A stretch of 52,341 bases of DNA, from NCBI GenBank assembly GCA_946622415.1, contig CAMOPX010000013.1:1-52341 (forward strand), written 5' to 3'. How positions within the stretch are numbered: the stretch's first letter is position 1; each line of letters begins with the position of its first letter. This DNA is from an uncultured bacterium. Its GTDB lineage: Bacteria; Cyanobacteriota; Vampirovibrionia; Gastranaerophilales; Gastranaerophilaceae. The notes beneath the pieces are model-generated. The model saw only the letters and a list, made by a program, of their open reading frames with translations. It had not been told where the DNA came from and searched no databases. A program made the translations under genes and the position numbers. Positions 8,367 to 17,602 of this stretch are shown here, piece by piece.

Positions 8367-9746
8367 ATGACTTCAAAAGAAAAAATCATTCGGGAATTAA
8401 AAGATTCCTGCAAAAATGTTTTATATAAAAAAGAAGATATATATGTATATGCGTATGACACTTCTCAAAATCCGGAAACCATAATTATGCCTTTGGCTGT
8501 GGTTTTACCGGAAAATAGGGAAGAAGTTGTTCGTATAGTCAAAATTTGTACCAAAAATAAAATAAAAATTGTTCCGAGAGCACAAGGAACAAATCACTGC
8601 GGCGCAACCAGGCCCGTCGAAAATTGTATTGTCATGCATTTTTCCAAAATGGACAAAATTATAAAAATAGATAAAGAAAACCTTATCGCAATAGTTGAAC
8701 CCAATGTGGTTATAGGAAAGTTAAATAAAGAGCTTGATAAAGAAAATCTTTTTTTCCCGCCCGACCCTTCCAATCTCGCCGTTTCAACCGTTGCAGGCGC
8801 AATAGCACTTTCCTCAGGAGGCCCCAGAACCTTTAAATACGGAAGTACAAAGGATTATGTAATTAATCTTGAAGTGGTTTTAGCAAACGGAAGCATAATT
8901 GAAACATCTAAAAACTTAGCTAAAAATGTTACAGGATATAATATAACCTCGCTTTTTACGGGCTCCGAAGGAACACTCGGCATAATTACAAAAGCTACAT
9001 TAAAATTAATTCCGAAACCTCAAACAAGACTTCTTACGCTGGCTTATTTTGATGATTTGATTGATGCCGCAAAATGCGTTAATAACATAATAAATTCAGG
9101 ATTTATGCCTTCTGTTGTTGATTTGTTGGATAATACAACAATAAAAACAATCGAAAACTATAATCCCGTTGGTTTGTTAACCGATAAAGAAGCTATGCTT
9201 TTGATTGAATTAGACGGATTCAATGAATCGGTTAAACATGAATTAAAAATATTAAAAGACATACTTTTAAAATCCGCTTCTTCAAAAATTATTCAAACAG
9301 AAACGGAAGCGGAAAACGAAAACATCTGGAAAACAAGAAGAAGTGCTTTTTCTGCTCTGGCACAAATAAAGCCTAATGTTGTAACGGAAGATATAGTTGT
9401 TCCGAGAACAAAAATCGTCGATTTTGTTAAATTCTGCCAAAGCCTGTCAAAAAAATATGAAATTGTTACAGCCGTTATGGGACATGCGGCAGACGGAAAC
9501 ATTCACCCCAATTTCGCACTTAATTTAGAAGATAAAAAAGAAAAAGAAAATTTTGAGAAATTGAAAGACGAATTATTCAATTATGCGGTTACAATTGGGG
9601 GAACATTATCAGGAGAACACGGAATAGGCACTCATAAGAAAAAATACATAGAATCCGCAATTGATAAAAACACTCTCGATTTAATGAAAAATATGAAAAA
9701 ATTACTTGATAAAGATAATATTTTTAATCCCGATAAGGCAATATAA
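8367..9746 (+). CDS. FAD-linked oxidase, GlcD/D-lactate dehydrogenase type
   Basis: A 459-residue member of the FAD_binding_4 plus FAD-oxidase C-terminal family, which includes glycolate oxidase GlcD and D-lactate dehydrogenases. Visible motifs: VLPENREEVVRIVKIC and VPRAQGTNHCGATRPV in the FAD domain, GSEGTLGIITKATLKLIPKP, GHAADGNIHPN near residue 373, and the C-terminal GTLSGEHGIGTHKK. The full domain set and normal length suggest an active enzyme oxidising a 2-hydroxy acid. No GlcE or GlcF partner is nearby, so the exact substrate is open. The MATE gene starts three bases downstream, so the two are probably one transcript. Confidence 0.88.
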   Translation: MTSKEKIIRELKDSCKNVLYKKEDIYVYAYDTSQNPETIIMPLAVVLPENREEVVRIVKICTKNKIKIVPRAQGTNHCGATRPVENCIVMHFSKMDKIIKIDKENLIAIVEPNVVIGKLNKELDKENLFFPPDPSNLAVSTVAGAIALSSGGPRTFKYGSTKDYVINLEVVLANGSIIETSKNLAKNVTGYNITSLFTGSEGTLGIITKATLKLIPKPQTRLLTLAYFDDLIDAAKCVNNIINSGFMPSVVDLLDNTTIKTIENYNPVGLLTDKEAMLLIELDGFNESVKHELKILKDILLKSASSKIIQTETEAENENIWKTRRSAFSALAQIKPNVVTEDIVVPRTKIVDFVKFCQSLSKKYEIVTAVMGHAADGNIHPNFALNLEDKKEKENFEKLKDELFNYAVTIGGTLSGEHGIGTHKKKYIESAIDKNTLDLMKNMKKLLDKDNIFNPDKAI

Positions 9747-9749
9747 ATT

Positions 9750-11084
9750 ATGAATAAAGCCGTGAATAAATTTGTTGAATATAAAAATATACTTATTGAT
9801 TTAATAAAATTATCACTGCCGATTTTGGGCGGTAACATTTCTCATATTTTAATCGGCATTACGGATACCGCTGTTGCAGGAAGATATTCCACAACAGCAT
9901 TAGGTGCAATCAGCGTTGCAAGCGCAATTATTATGACTGTCACGGTCGGCGCAATAGGATTAATTTTATCCGTCAGTCCCGTTATTGCAAACTATAGAGG
10001 TCAAAGAATCCCGACAAAAAAATATTTCAAAACGACAATTCTTTTTTCTTTAATTGTCTCTGTTCCGTTTTTTTTTATAACGGAAATTATGATAAAAAAT
10101 TTGGGAATTTTAGGGTTAAGTGCTGAACTATTAGAGCCTGTCAAACAGTACATGGAAATTTGCGCATGGTCAATATTTCCGGTTGCACTCTTTGTTTCTC
10201 TAAAGGAATTTTTGCAAGCCTATGAGAAAGTAATGATTGCAAACGTAGTTATGCTTGTTATGGTATTAATAAATTTTGTTTTGGATATTGCTTTAACCTT
10301 CGGAATTAATATATTTTCTTTTAAAATAGAAGGAATGGGGCTTGTCGGTTTATCATATGCAACATTATTATCGAAAATACTTTCTGCCGTACTTATTGTT
10401 TTATATTGTATTCCGTTATTTAAAACCGCTTTTAAAAGCGGAAAAGAATACATAAAAGAACTTTTTAAAGTCGGAGCACCAATCAGCGCTTCAATATTTT
10501 TTGAATTTTTAGGATTTAATTTAACAGCCGTATTAATCGGAAAATTTTCTGCAGTATATGCTGCGGTGCATAATATTATTCTTTGTATTGCTAATTTCAC
10601 ATTTATGATTGTATTATCGGTTGCGAATGCCGCAAGTATAAAAGTCGGTTTTTATAACGGAAAAAAAGATAAACAAAACATAATAAAATATTCGATTTCT
10701 AATATTGCCGTAACTTTGTGTATTTGTTTCGTTACTTTTAATATTTTATTTTTCTTTTCGGATAAAGTAATTTCCGTTTTTTCATCAGATGCGGAAGTTA
10801 TTAATTTAAGCAAAAATATTCTGAAATTTGCAATGGCATTTTTATTCTTCGACGGAATACAAGGAGCCTGCGTCGGAATATTAAAGGGTTTAAAAGATAC
10901 AAAAATAATTATGTTTACAATGTTATTTGTATATCTGATAATAGCTCTGCCCACAGGATGTTATTTTGCATTTAAAAAAGGAATTGTGCTTGAGGGTTTT
11001 TGGTTCGGTCTGACTTTAGCTTTGTTTTTTGCATCCATAATTACAAGCTCGAGAGTTGTTTATAATATAAAGAAATTTAAGTGA
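9750..11084 (+). CDS. MATE family multidrug exporter
   Basis: A 444-residue inner-membrane protein with about 12 hydrophobic segments in two similar halves. The N-terminus is typical of MATE transporters: LIKLSLPILGGNISHILIG, then DTAVAGRYSTTALGAISVAS. The second half opens with LFKVGAPISASIFFEFLGF. MATE proteins export cationic drugs or metabolites using a Na+ or H+ gradient; the substrate is not predictable. It begins three bases after the GlcD-like gene, with AAGG in the end of that gene as a possible ribosome binding site, and stops just before a terminator. Confidence 0.92.
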   Translation: MNKAVNKFVEYKNILIDLIKLSLPILGGNISHILIGITDTAVAGRYSTTALGAISVASAIIMTVTVGAIGLILSVSPVIANYRGQRIPTKKYFKTTILFSLIVSVPFFFITEIMIKNLGILGLSAELLEPVKQYMEICAWSIFPVALFVSLKEFLQAYEKVMIANVVMLVMVLINFVLDIALTFGINIFSFKIEGMGLVGLSYATLLSKILSAVLIVLYCIPLFKTAFKSGKEYIKELFKVGAPISASIFFEFLGFNLTAVLIGKFSAVYAAVHNIILCIANFTFMIVLSVANAASIKVGFYNGKKDKQNIIKYSISNIAVTLCICFVTFNILFFFSDKVISVFSSDAEVINLSKNILKFAMAFLFFDGIQGACVGILKGLKDTKIIMFTMLFVYLIIALPTGCYFAFKKGIVLEGFWFGLTLALFFASIITSSRVVYNIKKFK

Positions 11085-11090
11085 ATAAAC

Positions 11091-11128
11091 AAAAAAAGAG
11101 GATACCTAAAAAGTATCCTCTTTTTTTT
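11091..11128. terminator. Intrinsic terminator, possibly bidirectional
   Basis: AAAAAAAGAGGATAC (11091-11105), loop of seven bases, GTATCCTCTTTTTTTT (11113-11128). On the plus strand it ends the GlcD-MATE transcript. On the minus strand the same stem also ends in a T-run and could end the small gene at 11106-11249. Confidence 0.9.
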
Positions 11129-11249
11129 CTACCCAAACATACGTCATATCCGTTATGGGTGTATTGAGCTTTTTATTATAAAAAGGATTTGTAGCGTTTT
11201 TATCATATTTTTTCATCTTTTTGTACAAGAAATGAAAATATTTTATCAT
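11106..11249 (-). CDS. Possible 47-residue protein with a strong ribosome binding site
   Basis: On the minus strand AGGAGG (11261-11256) stands six bases before an ATG at 11249, one of the best ribosome binding sites in the window. The frame runs 47 codons to a TAG at 11108-11106. The predicted protein starts MIKYFHFLYKKMKKYD and ends VWVEKKEDTF; it is basic at first, with a short hydrophobic start and no signature I recognise. Its last codons run through the terminator stem and the stop lies in the loop, which is odd but workable if the hairpin serves both strands. It could also be a chance frame with a purine-rich stretch before it. Confidence 0.5.
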   Translation of the reverse strand: MIKYFHFLYKKMKKYDKNATNPFYNKKLNTPITDMTYVWVEKKEDTF

Positions 11250-11488
11250 TTTATACCTCCTTTTTCGACTTAAAATTTTTAAAAGGGTATATTTATTATC
11301 TCAATATTATTTTTTTTTAAATTGCAAGATATGGTTATTGATTTATTACCCGATTGTATTATTCTTGCAAATTTAAATGGCTTCATATAAAATTATATAG
11401 TCCGAGGATAAGCGGACAAAACAAGGTTGAGTAAATAATTAACAACAATTTGTTTTTTAATAAATTCTCAAGGGGAGAAAATTTAAAG
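11250..11488. other. Intergenic region before the efflux operon
   Basis: AT-rich and without a usable frame. A short hairpin (GTCCG at 11400-11404 with CGGAC at 11413-11417) and a TTGCAA at 11364-11369 upstream of TATAAA are the only signals. They might form part of the promoter or operator of the efflux genes, but are weak. Confidence 0.3.
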
Positions 11489-12655
11489 ATGAAAAAAATA
11501 TTGATTATTACTTCATTAGTAATAGTTTTGTGTGTCGGATTCCGATTTGCGACAACAAAATATTTCGAAATAACGAGAAATCAGCAACTAAAAGCCGCAA
11601 TGGTTCCTGTTGTGGAATTAGACGAAGTAAAAGAACAAGAAATATATAAATCAATAGAAATACCCGGCAGAGTAGAATCAATGGATAAAGTTGATTTGGT
11701 TGCAAGAATTGACGGATATTTACAAAAAAAACATTTTATTGAAGGTGATTTTGTTAAAAAAGGTCAAATTTTATTCACAATTGAACAAACTCAATATATT
11801 AACAATTTAAATGAAGCAAAAGCACAACTTCAAAATGCAAAAGCAGCGCTATATAAGGCAGAACGTGATTACGGGAGAGGTGCTGAACTTGTAAAAAAAG
11901 ATTACATTTCAAAATCAACTTATGACGGCTTATATGCGGATAAGCTTTCAGCACAGGCTGCCGTTAAATCTGCACAAGCCCAATTAAGCGAAGCGCAAAG
12001 AAAATTAAGTTATACTACAATAAAAGCGCCGACAGACGGAAGAATAGGCTCCCTAAATATCCATGAAGGAAACTATGTTACAATCTCAAACGGCGCAATA
12101 GCCACAATAACAAAAACAAATCCGATTTATGTTAAATATTCGGTTGATTCAAAAATGTTTGATGAAATAAGGAAACAAAATTTTATACCCCAAAAAGGTT
12201 CTGACCCTATAAAAGTTGATGTTATTCTTCCCTCGGGTAAAACATATCCTATTAGCGGGGTTCAGGATTTTTGGGATAATCAAATATCAAATTCCACAGG
12301 CACAATTGATTTTAGAGCAACCTTCAAAAATGACGAAAATCTCTTAATTCCCGGAGATTTTGTTAAAGTAAAAGTATATTCAAATAACAAAAATACCGTG
12401 CTTTTGGTGCCGCAGGATTTGGTATTGCAAGATTCTACAGGCAGATACGTTTATGTTGTTGATAACAATAATACCGTTCAAACAAAACACTTTAAAGATG
12501 GCGGTCAATATGAAAATTATTGGATAGTAAATTCAGGCTTAGAAAAGGGTGAAAAATTTATTTCAACGGGTTTAACAAAGCTTATGCCCAAAATGCCTGT
12601 TAAGATTGCAGAAAACAGTTCTGAAAATCAAAAAGAAAATAACGAAGGAAAGTAA
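11489..12655 (+). CDS. RND efflux periplasmic adaptor (AcrA/MexA type)
   Basis: A 388-residue membrane fusion protein. An N-terminal hydrophobic segment (MKKILIITSLVIVLCVGFRF) anchors or exports it. Next come the lipoyl-like half (GRVESMDKVDLVARIDGYL, then FVKKGQILFTIE), an alpha-helical hairpin near residues 100-165 rich in Ala/Lys/Gln, the returning half (TIKAPTDGRIGSLNIHEGNYV) and the beta-barrel. No lipobox cysteine is seen. It would join the inner-membrane pump to the TolC-like channel encoded downstream. A frame open upstream to 11450 was rejected because AGGGGAG lies just before the ATG at 11489. The pump gene starts three bases after its stop. Confidence 0.93.
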   Translation: MKKILIITSLVIVLCVGFRFATTKYFEITRNQQLKAAMVPVVELDEVKEQEIYKSIEIPGRVESMDKVDLVARIDGYLQKKHFIEGDFVKKGQILFTIEQTQYINNLNEAKAQLQNAKAALYKAERDYGRGAELVKKDYISKSTYDGLYADKLSAQAAVKSAQAQLSEAQRKLSYTTIKAPTDGRIGSLNIHEGNYVTISNGAIATITKTNPIYVKYSVDSKMFDEIRKQNFIPQKGSDPIKVDVILPSGKTYPISGVQDFWDNQISNSTGTIDFRATFKNDENLLIPGDFVKVKVYSNNKNTVLLVPQDLVLQDSTGRYVYVVDNNNTVQTKHFKDGGQYENYWIVNSGLEKGEKFISTGLTKLMPKMPVKIAENSSENQKENNEGK

Positions 12656-12658
12656 TTA

Positions 12659-15600
12659 ATGTTTTCAAAATTCTTTATAGAAAGACCGAGATTTGCTTTT
12701 GTAATTTCAATTGTAATAATATTAGTCGGAATTATTGCTCTAAAATCATTGCCTTTAGAGCAATATCCCAATGTTACACCGCCACAGGTACGTGTCAGTG
12801 CAACATATACAGGTGCAAGCTCTGATGTTATCGAATCCACTGTTGCAGCACCGATTGAATCCGCTGTAAACGGTGTTGAAAATATGATTTATATGGTTTC
12901 CGATTCAAAAGACGGTTCATATTCTTTGAATATATATTTTGAAGTCGGCTCTGACCCAAATATGAACGTTGTAAACGTTCAAAATAAAGTTTCGCTTGTA
13001 ACATCAAGACTCCCCTCCGATGTTTCAAGATACGGATTAACCGTTAAACAAAATACGGGCGGCGGTGGCTTATTGTACTATGGTATTTATTCTCCCGATA
13101 ATTCCGTTGATTTAGTCGGTTTATCAAACTACGCTTCTATCTACATAAAAGATGAACTTGCCCGTGTAAACGGTGTTGCCGAAGTTCAAGTATTTGGCGG
13201 AAAAGATTATTCTATGCGCATTTGGCTGGATAGCGAAAAATTGGCAGCATTAAATGTTTCGCCATCAGAAGTGGCTTCAGCCATTACAGCACAAAATGCT
13301 CAAGTTTCGGCAGGCGCATTGGGTAACGAGCCTCTGGTTAATAAAACCGATATGGCAATTACACTTAAAACCCCCGGAAGATTGAAAACAAAAGAAGAAT
13401 TTGAAAATATTATAGTAAGAGCCTCAACAAACGGTGAAACAATAAGAGTAAAAGATATTGCAAGAGTGGAATTGCAAGGTGAAAATTATATCACAGAAGG
13501 AAAGGTTGACGGAAAATCCGTTGCCGTTATGTCTGTTTCACAACTGTCCTATGCAAATTCTATTGCAGTTGCAAACGAATGTAACAGAAGAATGGAAAAT
13601 CTATCAAAAACTTTCCCTGACGGTATTGCTTATTCTGTTTTTTATAATGCAACGGATTCCGTTAAAGATTCACTTGAAGAAGTTGTTAAAGCGATTGTAC
13701 TTGCAGTTTTAATTGTTGTTGCAACCGTATATTTGTTCTTGGGTGATTTTAGAGCATCTATTGTTCCTTTTTGTGCAATACCTGTTTCTTTAATCGGAAC
13801 GTTTGCCGCATTTGCAACTTTCGGTTTTTCAATAAATATGTTAACCCTTTTCGGCTTAGTTTTGGCGGTCGGAACCGTCGTCGATGATGCTATTGTTGTT
13901 GTTGAAAACGTTCAACGGCACATCGAAATGGGTAAAAAACCAAAAGAAGCCGCTATTGTTTCTATGGAAGAAGTATCGGGCGCTGTTATTGCAACATCAC
14001 TTGTACTAATGGCGGTTTTTGTTCCCGTTGCCTTTATCCCCGGAATCACAGGAAAAATGTTCCAACAATTTGCACTCACAATAGCAGTTTCTGTAGGTAT
14101 TTCAACGTTAATGGCTTTGACGCTTGCACCCGCTTTGTGTGCCATTTTCTTGCGTTCAAAAGCCGATATGCCCCAAAGAAGTTTTTATGAAAAATATAGA
14201 GAACTCTATAAAGATTACTGGAAAGATAAAAATGACCTCAAGGGAATGGAATTGATAAAGGCTTGGGGAGAATTTTTGGCATACGGCTGGGATGTTTCTT
14301 TAAAGAAATTTGACCGCGGATTTGAAAGAACGAAAACAAATTTCATAGAAGGCGCAAAATACTTTATTGAAGTGCCTAAAAGAGCAGTAATAACTTATCT
14401 TGTTCTTGTTACTATGCTTCTTTTAATGTTTAAAATCATACCATCAGGATTTTTACCGGAAGAAGATTGCGGCTCAGTATTCACATCAGTACTTTTAAAA
14501 GACGGTTCTTCGCTTGCAAAAACGGATGAAATCGCTTCTTCATTAACAAATGATTTGTTGGACATACCGGGTATTCATTCAATATTAACCTTAAACGGCT
14601 TTAACGGACAAAACAGTTCAATCATAATTTCACATCTTGATGAATGGAAAACAAGGTTGAAACCTGCTTGGTATAAATATATATTTATGTCAAAAGAGAA
14701 AAAGGCAAAATCAAAAACTTCATTAGATGATATCAAACAAAGGGCAAACGCTCTTTCTCAAAAATATCCGAACGTAACAATGCAAACATTTGTTCCGCCT
14801 CCGATTACAGGTTTATCAATGTTCGGCGGTTTTGAATATCAGCTTTTGGATAAAGGTGACCGTTCTCCGCAGGAACTTCATAATATTGCAAAGGGTTTGA
14901 TATTAAAAGCAAATCAAAATCCCAAATTAACAAGCGTATTCACTCAATATAATTCCGCAACTCCGCAATTGATGGTGAATATTGATTATGCAAAAATTTT
15001 ATCGCAAGGCATAAACATACAAGATGTATACACGGCTCTATCCAGCCAATTCGGTACATATTATGTAAACGACTTTAATTTGTACGGACGTGTATTCAGG
15101 GTTATGATGTCGGCTGATGAACAATACAGAACAACAATAAAATCAATAGATAAAGTCTACGTTAAAACGGCAAGCGGACATTCTGCGCCTCTTTCTTCAA
15201 TAGTCAGAATTGAACCCGCAGTAGGCCCTTATGATATTACGCGTTTCAATATGTATAAATCAATACAAATCCAAGGTTCACCCGCAAAAGGACAATCCTC
15301 AGGCGATGCCATCAAAGAAATGGAAAGAATTTCAAAAGAAAATTTGCCCGCAGATGTTGGTTTTGCGTGGAGCGGAACATCTTTACAAGAAATTCAATCA
15401 TCGGGACAAACCGCCATTGTTCTTGTTATGGCGCTCGTATTTGTATTTTTGTTTTTGGTTGCTCTGTATGAATCATGGATGTTGCCTGTCGGTGTTATGC
15501 TTATTGCACCGATTGCCATGCTCGGTGCGGTATTATTCCAATATGTATGGGGGCAATCACTTGATATATATGCACAAATCGGTTTAATTATGTTAATCGG

Positions 15601-15967
15601 TCTTGCAGCAAAACAGGCAATTTTAATTATTGAATTTGCAAAAACAGAACACGAAGAAAATCATCTTGATATTATTAGTGCTGCAATAAAAGCAATAACT
15701 ATTCGTTTCAGGGCCGTAATGATGACCGTTCTTGCGTTTATATTCGGTATATTACCTCTTGTATTTGCCGTAGGTCCCGGCAGTAATTCAAGACGCTCAC
15801 TCGGTGTAACCGTATTCGGCGGGATGACGGCAGCAGCCATAATCGGTACAATATTAGTGCCTGCATTTTATGTAATAATTCAAAAATTAAGAGAAGATTC
15901 CGCAAAAAAATGGCAGAAGAAAAATAATGATAGTATAATTAAAAAAGATGGAGGAGAAATAAAGTAA
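12659..15967 (+). CDS. RND multidrug efflux pump (AcrB/HAE1 type)
   Basis: A 1102-residue resistance-nodulation-division pump. It opens with [24 protein letters not shown] and [23 protein letters not shown], as in AcrB. The proton-relay aspartates are present ([15 protein letters not shown], Asp409-Asp410), as is the lysine of TM10 ([15 protein letters not shown], near residue 985). Two large periplasmic loops and 12 membrane helices are recognisable. It is somewhat longer than AcrB (1049); a charged stretch near residues 500-560 ([18 protein letters not shown]) between the two halves accounts for part of that. It exports hydrophobic drugs, bile salts or similar compounds with the adaptor and the channel. 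The channel gene follows directly. Confidence 0.96.
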   Translation: MFSKFFIERPRFAFVISIVIILVGIIALKSLPLEQYPNVTPPQVRVSATYTGASSDVIESTVAAPIESAVNGVENMIYMVSDSKDGSYSLNIYFEVGSDPNMNVVNVQNKVSLVTSRLPSDVSRYGLTVKQNTGGGGLLYYGIYSPDNSVDLVGLSNYASIYIKDELARVNGVAEVQVFGGKDYSMRIWLDSEKLAALNVSPSEVASAITAQNAQVSAGALGNEPLVNKTDMAITLKTPGRLKTKEEFENIIVRASTNGETIRVKDIARVELQGENYITEGKVDGKSVAVMSVSQLSYANSIAVANECNRRMENLSKTFPDGIAYSVFYNATDSVKDSLEEVVKAIVLAVLIVVATVYLFLGDFRASIVPFCAIPVSLIGTFAAFATFGFSINMLTLFGLVLAVGTVVDDAIVVVENVQRHIEMGKKPKEAAIVSMEEVSGAVIATSLVLMAVFVPVAFIPGITGKMFQQFALTIAVSVGISTLMALTLAPALCAIFLRSKADMPQRSFYEKYRELYKDYWKDKNDLKGMELIKAWGEFLAYGWDVSLKKFDRGFERTKTNFIEGAKYFIEVPKRAVITYLVLVTMLLLMFKIIPSGFLPEEDCGSVFTSVLLKDGSSLAKTDEIASSLTNDLLDIPGIHSILTLNGFNGQNSSIIISHLDEWKTRLKPAWYKYIFMSKEKKAKSKTSLDDIKQRANALSQKYPNVTMQTFVPPPITGLSMFGGFEYQLLDKGDRSPQELHNIAKGLILKANQNPKLTSVFTQYNSATPQLMVNIDYAKILSQGINIQDVYTALSSQFGTYYVNDFNLYGRVFRVMMSADEQYRTTIKSIDKVYVKTASGHSAPLSSIVRIEPAVGPYDITRFNMYKSIQIQGSPAKGQSSGDAIKEMERISKENLPADVGFAWSGTSLQEIQSSGQTAIVLVMALVFVFLFLVALYESWMLPVGVMLIAPIAMLGAVLFQYVWGQSLDIYAQIGLIMLIGLAAKQAILIIEFAKTEHEENHLDIISAAIKAITIRFRAVMMTVLAFIFGILPLVFAVGPGSNSRRSLGVTVFGGMTAAAIIGTILVPAFYVIIQKLREDSAKKWQKKNNDSIIKKDGGEIK

Positions 15968-17518
15968 GTGGGTAAAAAAATAAAAATTGCATTTTTAATA
16001 CTTTGCTTTTTATCTTCTTATGGCTTATGTTTTGCTTCGCAAGAGGCGGATTCTCCTGCAACAGAAAACCAAAAACTCGATAAGGGTTTAAAAATATTTA
16101 AAAAAGATAAGCCGGAAAAAATAAAAGTTAAACCCGAAAAACAAAAGAAACAATACAAAGTAACAAAAAAAGTTCAAGAAGAATACAAAATTCCGACTGA
16201 TATTTATATGCCTGTCGGCGAAAAATCCGATAAATTAATTAAATTGGAAGGAAATGTCACAAAATCACTTGAATTAAATATGGCTGATTGTATAGAATTG
16301 GCATTAATTAACAATCCCAAAATCCGTTCGGCATACGCAAAATCAGAACAAGCGAAGTATCAAAAATTTGAAACTTTAGCAGGTTATACCCCAAGATTGG
16401 ATTGGACTTCTTCCATAAACAGAAATCTTCCCGATATGAGTATGTTGAGAAATATATCCGTTCCGGCTTTCAATAAATATACAATGGGACAAATCGGGAT
16501 AAAACAGCTTGTTTGGGATTTTGGTTATACTCAAAATAAATACACAATAAATAAAATTGATTATGAAAAATCAAAAACAGAAATAGATAAAACCGTAAAC
16601 GAAGTTGTTTTTGAAGTAAAAGATGCGTATTACAATCTTCTTTATGCTTTTGATAAAAGAAAAGTTGCAACTGATACTTTAAGCCAATATGAACAAACTT
16701 ATAATCAGGCACAAGCCTTTTGGGAAGTGGGCACAAAAACAAAAGTCGATGTATTATTTGCGCAAACAAATATGGAAGATGCAAGAGCAGAATTGATTTC
16801 TGCCAATAATAACGTGGATATCGCTTATTCAAGATTAAATAATGCAATAGGATTACCTTTTTCGGATCCCTATACGATAGATACGTCTTTAAAATACGAA
16901 CCTGTTAATATTTCTATGAAAGAAGCGGTTGAAATAGCAAATGAATCCCGCCCCGATTTGAAAGGTGCCATGCTTAACGTTGATGAAGCAAATCAAATGG
17001 TTAAATTAGCTTGGAAAAGCTGGTTTCCGAGTTTGGAATTTCAAGCAAACTACGCAAGAGGCGGCATTGATAGTTTCACCGACAGAGAATGGTGGAATTA
17101 TGGCGGTTTCTTGAGTTTTCCAACAGTTAACCCCATACAGACAGGCGTAAGAATTAAAGAAGCAAAAGCCGCATATAAGCAAATGCAATTTGATACGAAG
17201 GCTCAAATTAACGATATTTATTATGAAATTCAATCCGTATATACAAGATTAAAAGACGCAAAAGCAAGAATCCCCGTTATGAAAGCAGCCATGGAAAAAG
17301 CGCAGGAAAACTACGATATTACATCAGGAAGATATAAAGTCGGCTATGGAGATGTTATAGAATTAAAAGATGCACAAGTTGCGCTTGCTAATGCAAAACT
17401 AAATTATTTCAGAACAATCAACGAATACAATTCCGCAAGAGCAAACCTCGAAAAATCAATAGGACAGACCTTAAAATCGGAAACTTCTGAGGAAGTAGAG
17501 AATTTTCAAGAGTTGTAA
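15968..17518 (+). CDS. TolC-like outer-membrane efflux channel
   Basis: A 516-residue outer-membrane efflux protein. It begins with GTG directly after the pump stop; GGAGGAG about 12 bases upstream is the ribosome binding site. A signal peptide (MGKKIKIAFLILCFLSSYGLCFA) is followed by about 80 residues of Lys/Glu-rich linker, unusual for the family, then two OEP repeats: LNMADCIELALINNPKIRSAYAKSE near residue 100 and ISMKEAVEIANESRPDLKGAML near 315. Long heptad-rich helices fit the periplasmic tunnel. The last nine residues, EEVENFQEL, are also encoded after the TPR gene at 19903-19932. No regulator gene is adjacent. Confidence 0.93.
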   Translation: MGKKIKIAFLILCFLSSYGLCFASQEADSPATENQKLDKGLKIFKKDKPEKIKVKPEKQKKQYKVTKKVQEEYKIPTDIYMPVGEKSDKLIKLEGNVTKSLELNMADCIELALINNPKIRSAYAKSEQAKYQKFETLAGYTPRLDWTSSINRNLPDMSMLRNISVPAFNKYTMGQIGIKQLVWDFGYTQNKYTINKIDYEKSKTEIDKTVNEVVFEVKDAYYNLLYAFDKRKVATDTLSQYEQTYNQAQAFWEVGTKTKVDVLFAQTNMEDARAELISANNNVDIAYSRLNNAIGLPFSDPYTIDTSLKYEPVNISMKEAVEIANESRPDLKGAMLNVDEANQMVKLAWKSWFPSLEFQANYARGGIDSFTDREWWNYGGFLSFPTVNPIQTGVRIKEAKAAYKQMQFDTKAQINDIYYEIQSVYTRLKDAKARIPVMKAAMEKAQENYDITSGRYKVGYGDVIELKDAQVALANAKLNYFRTINEYNSARANLEKSIGQTLKSETSEEVENFQEL

Positions 17519-17548
17519 TTGATTAAAGGCAAGTTAGCTTTAAATGTT

Positions 17549-17576
17549 TTGAATTTATCAAATTTAACATTATAAT
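17549..17576 (+). promoter_or_regulatory. Candidate sigma-70 promoter of the TPR gene
   Basis: TTGAAT (17549-17554), 16-base spacer, TATAAT (17571-17576), 26 bases before the start codon. It would make the TPR gene independent of the efflux operon. Confidence 0.5.
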
Positions 17577-17602
17577 TGAAAAAGAATGTTAAAAGGTAAC
17601 AA

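Noticed and set aside
11400-11417. Riboswitch or operator before the efflux operon
   Set aside because: Only a 5-bp stem is seen; no known riboswitch core or matching regulator gene is present.
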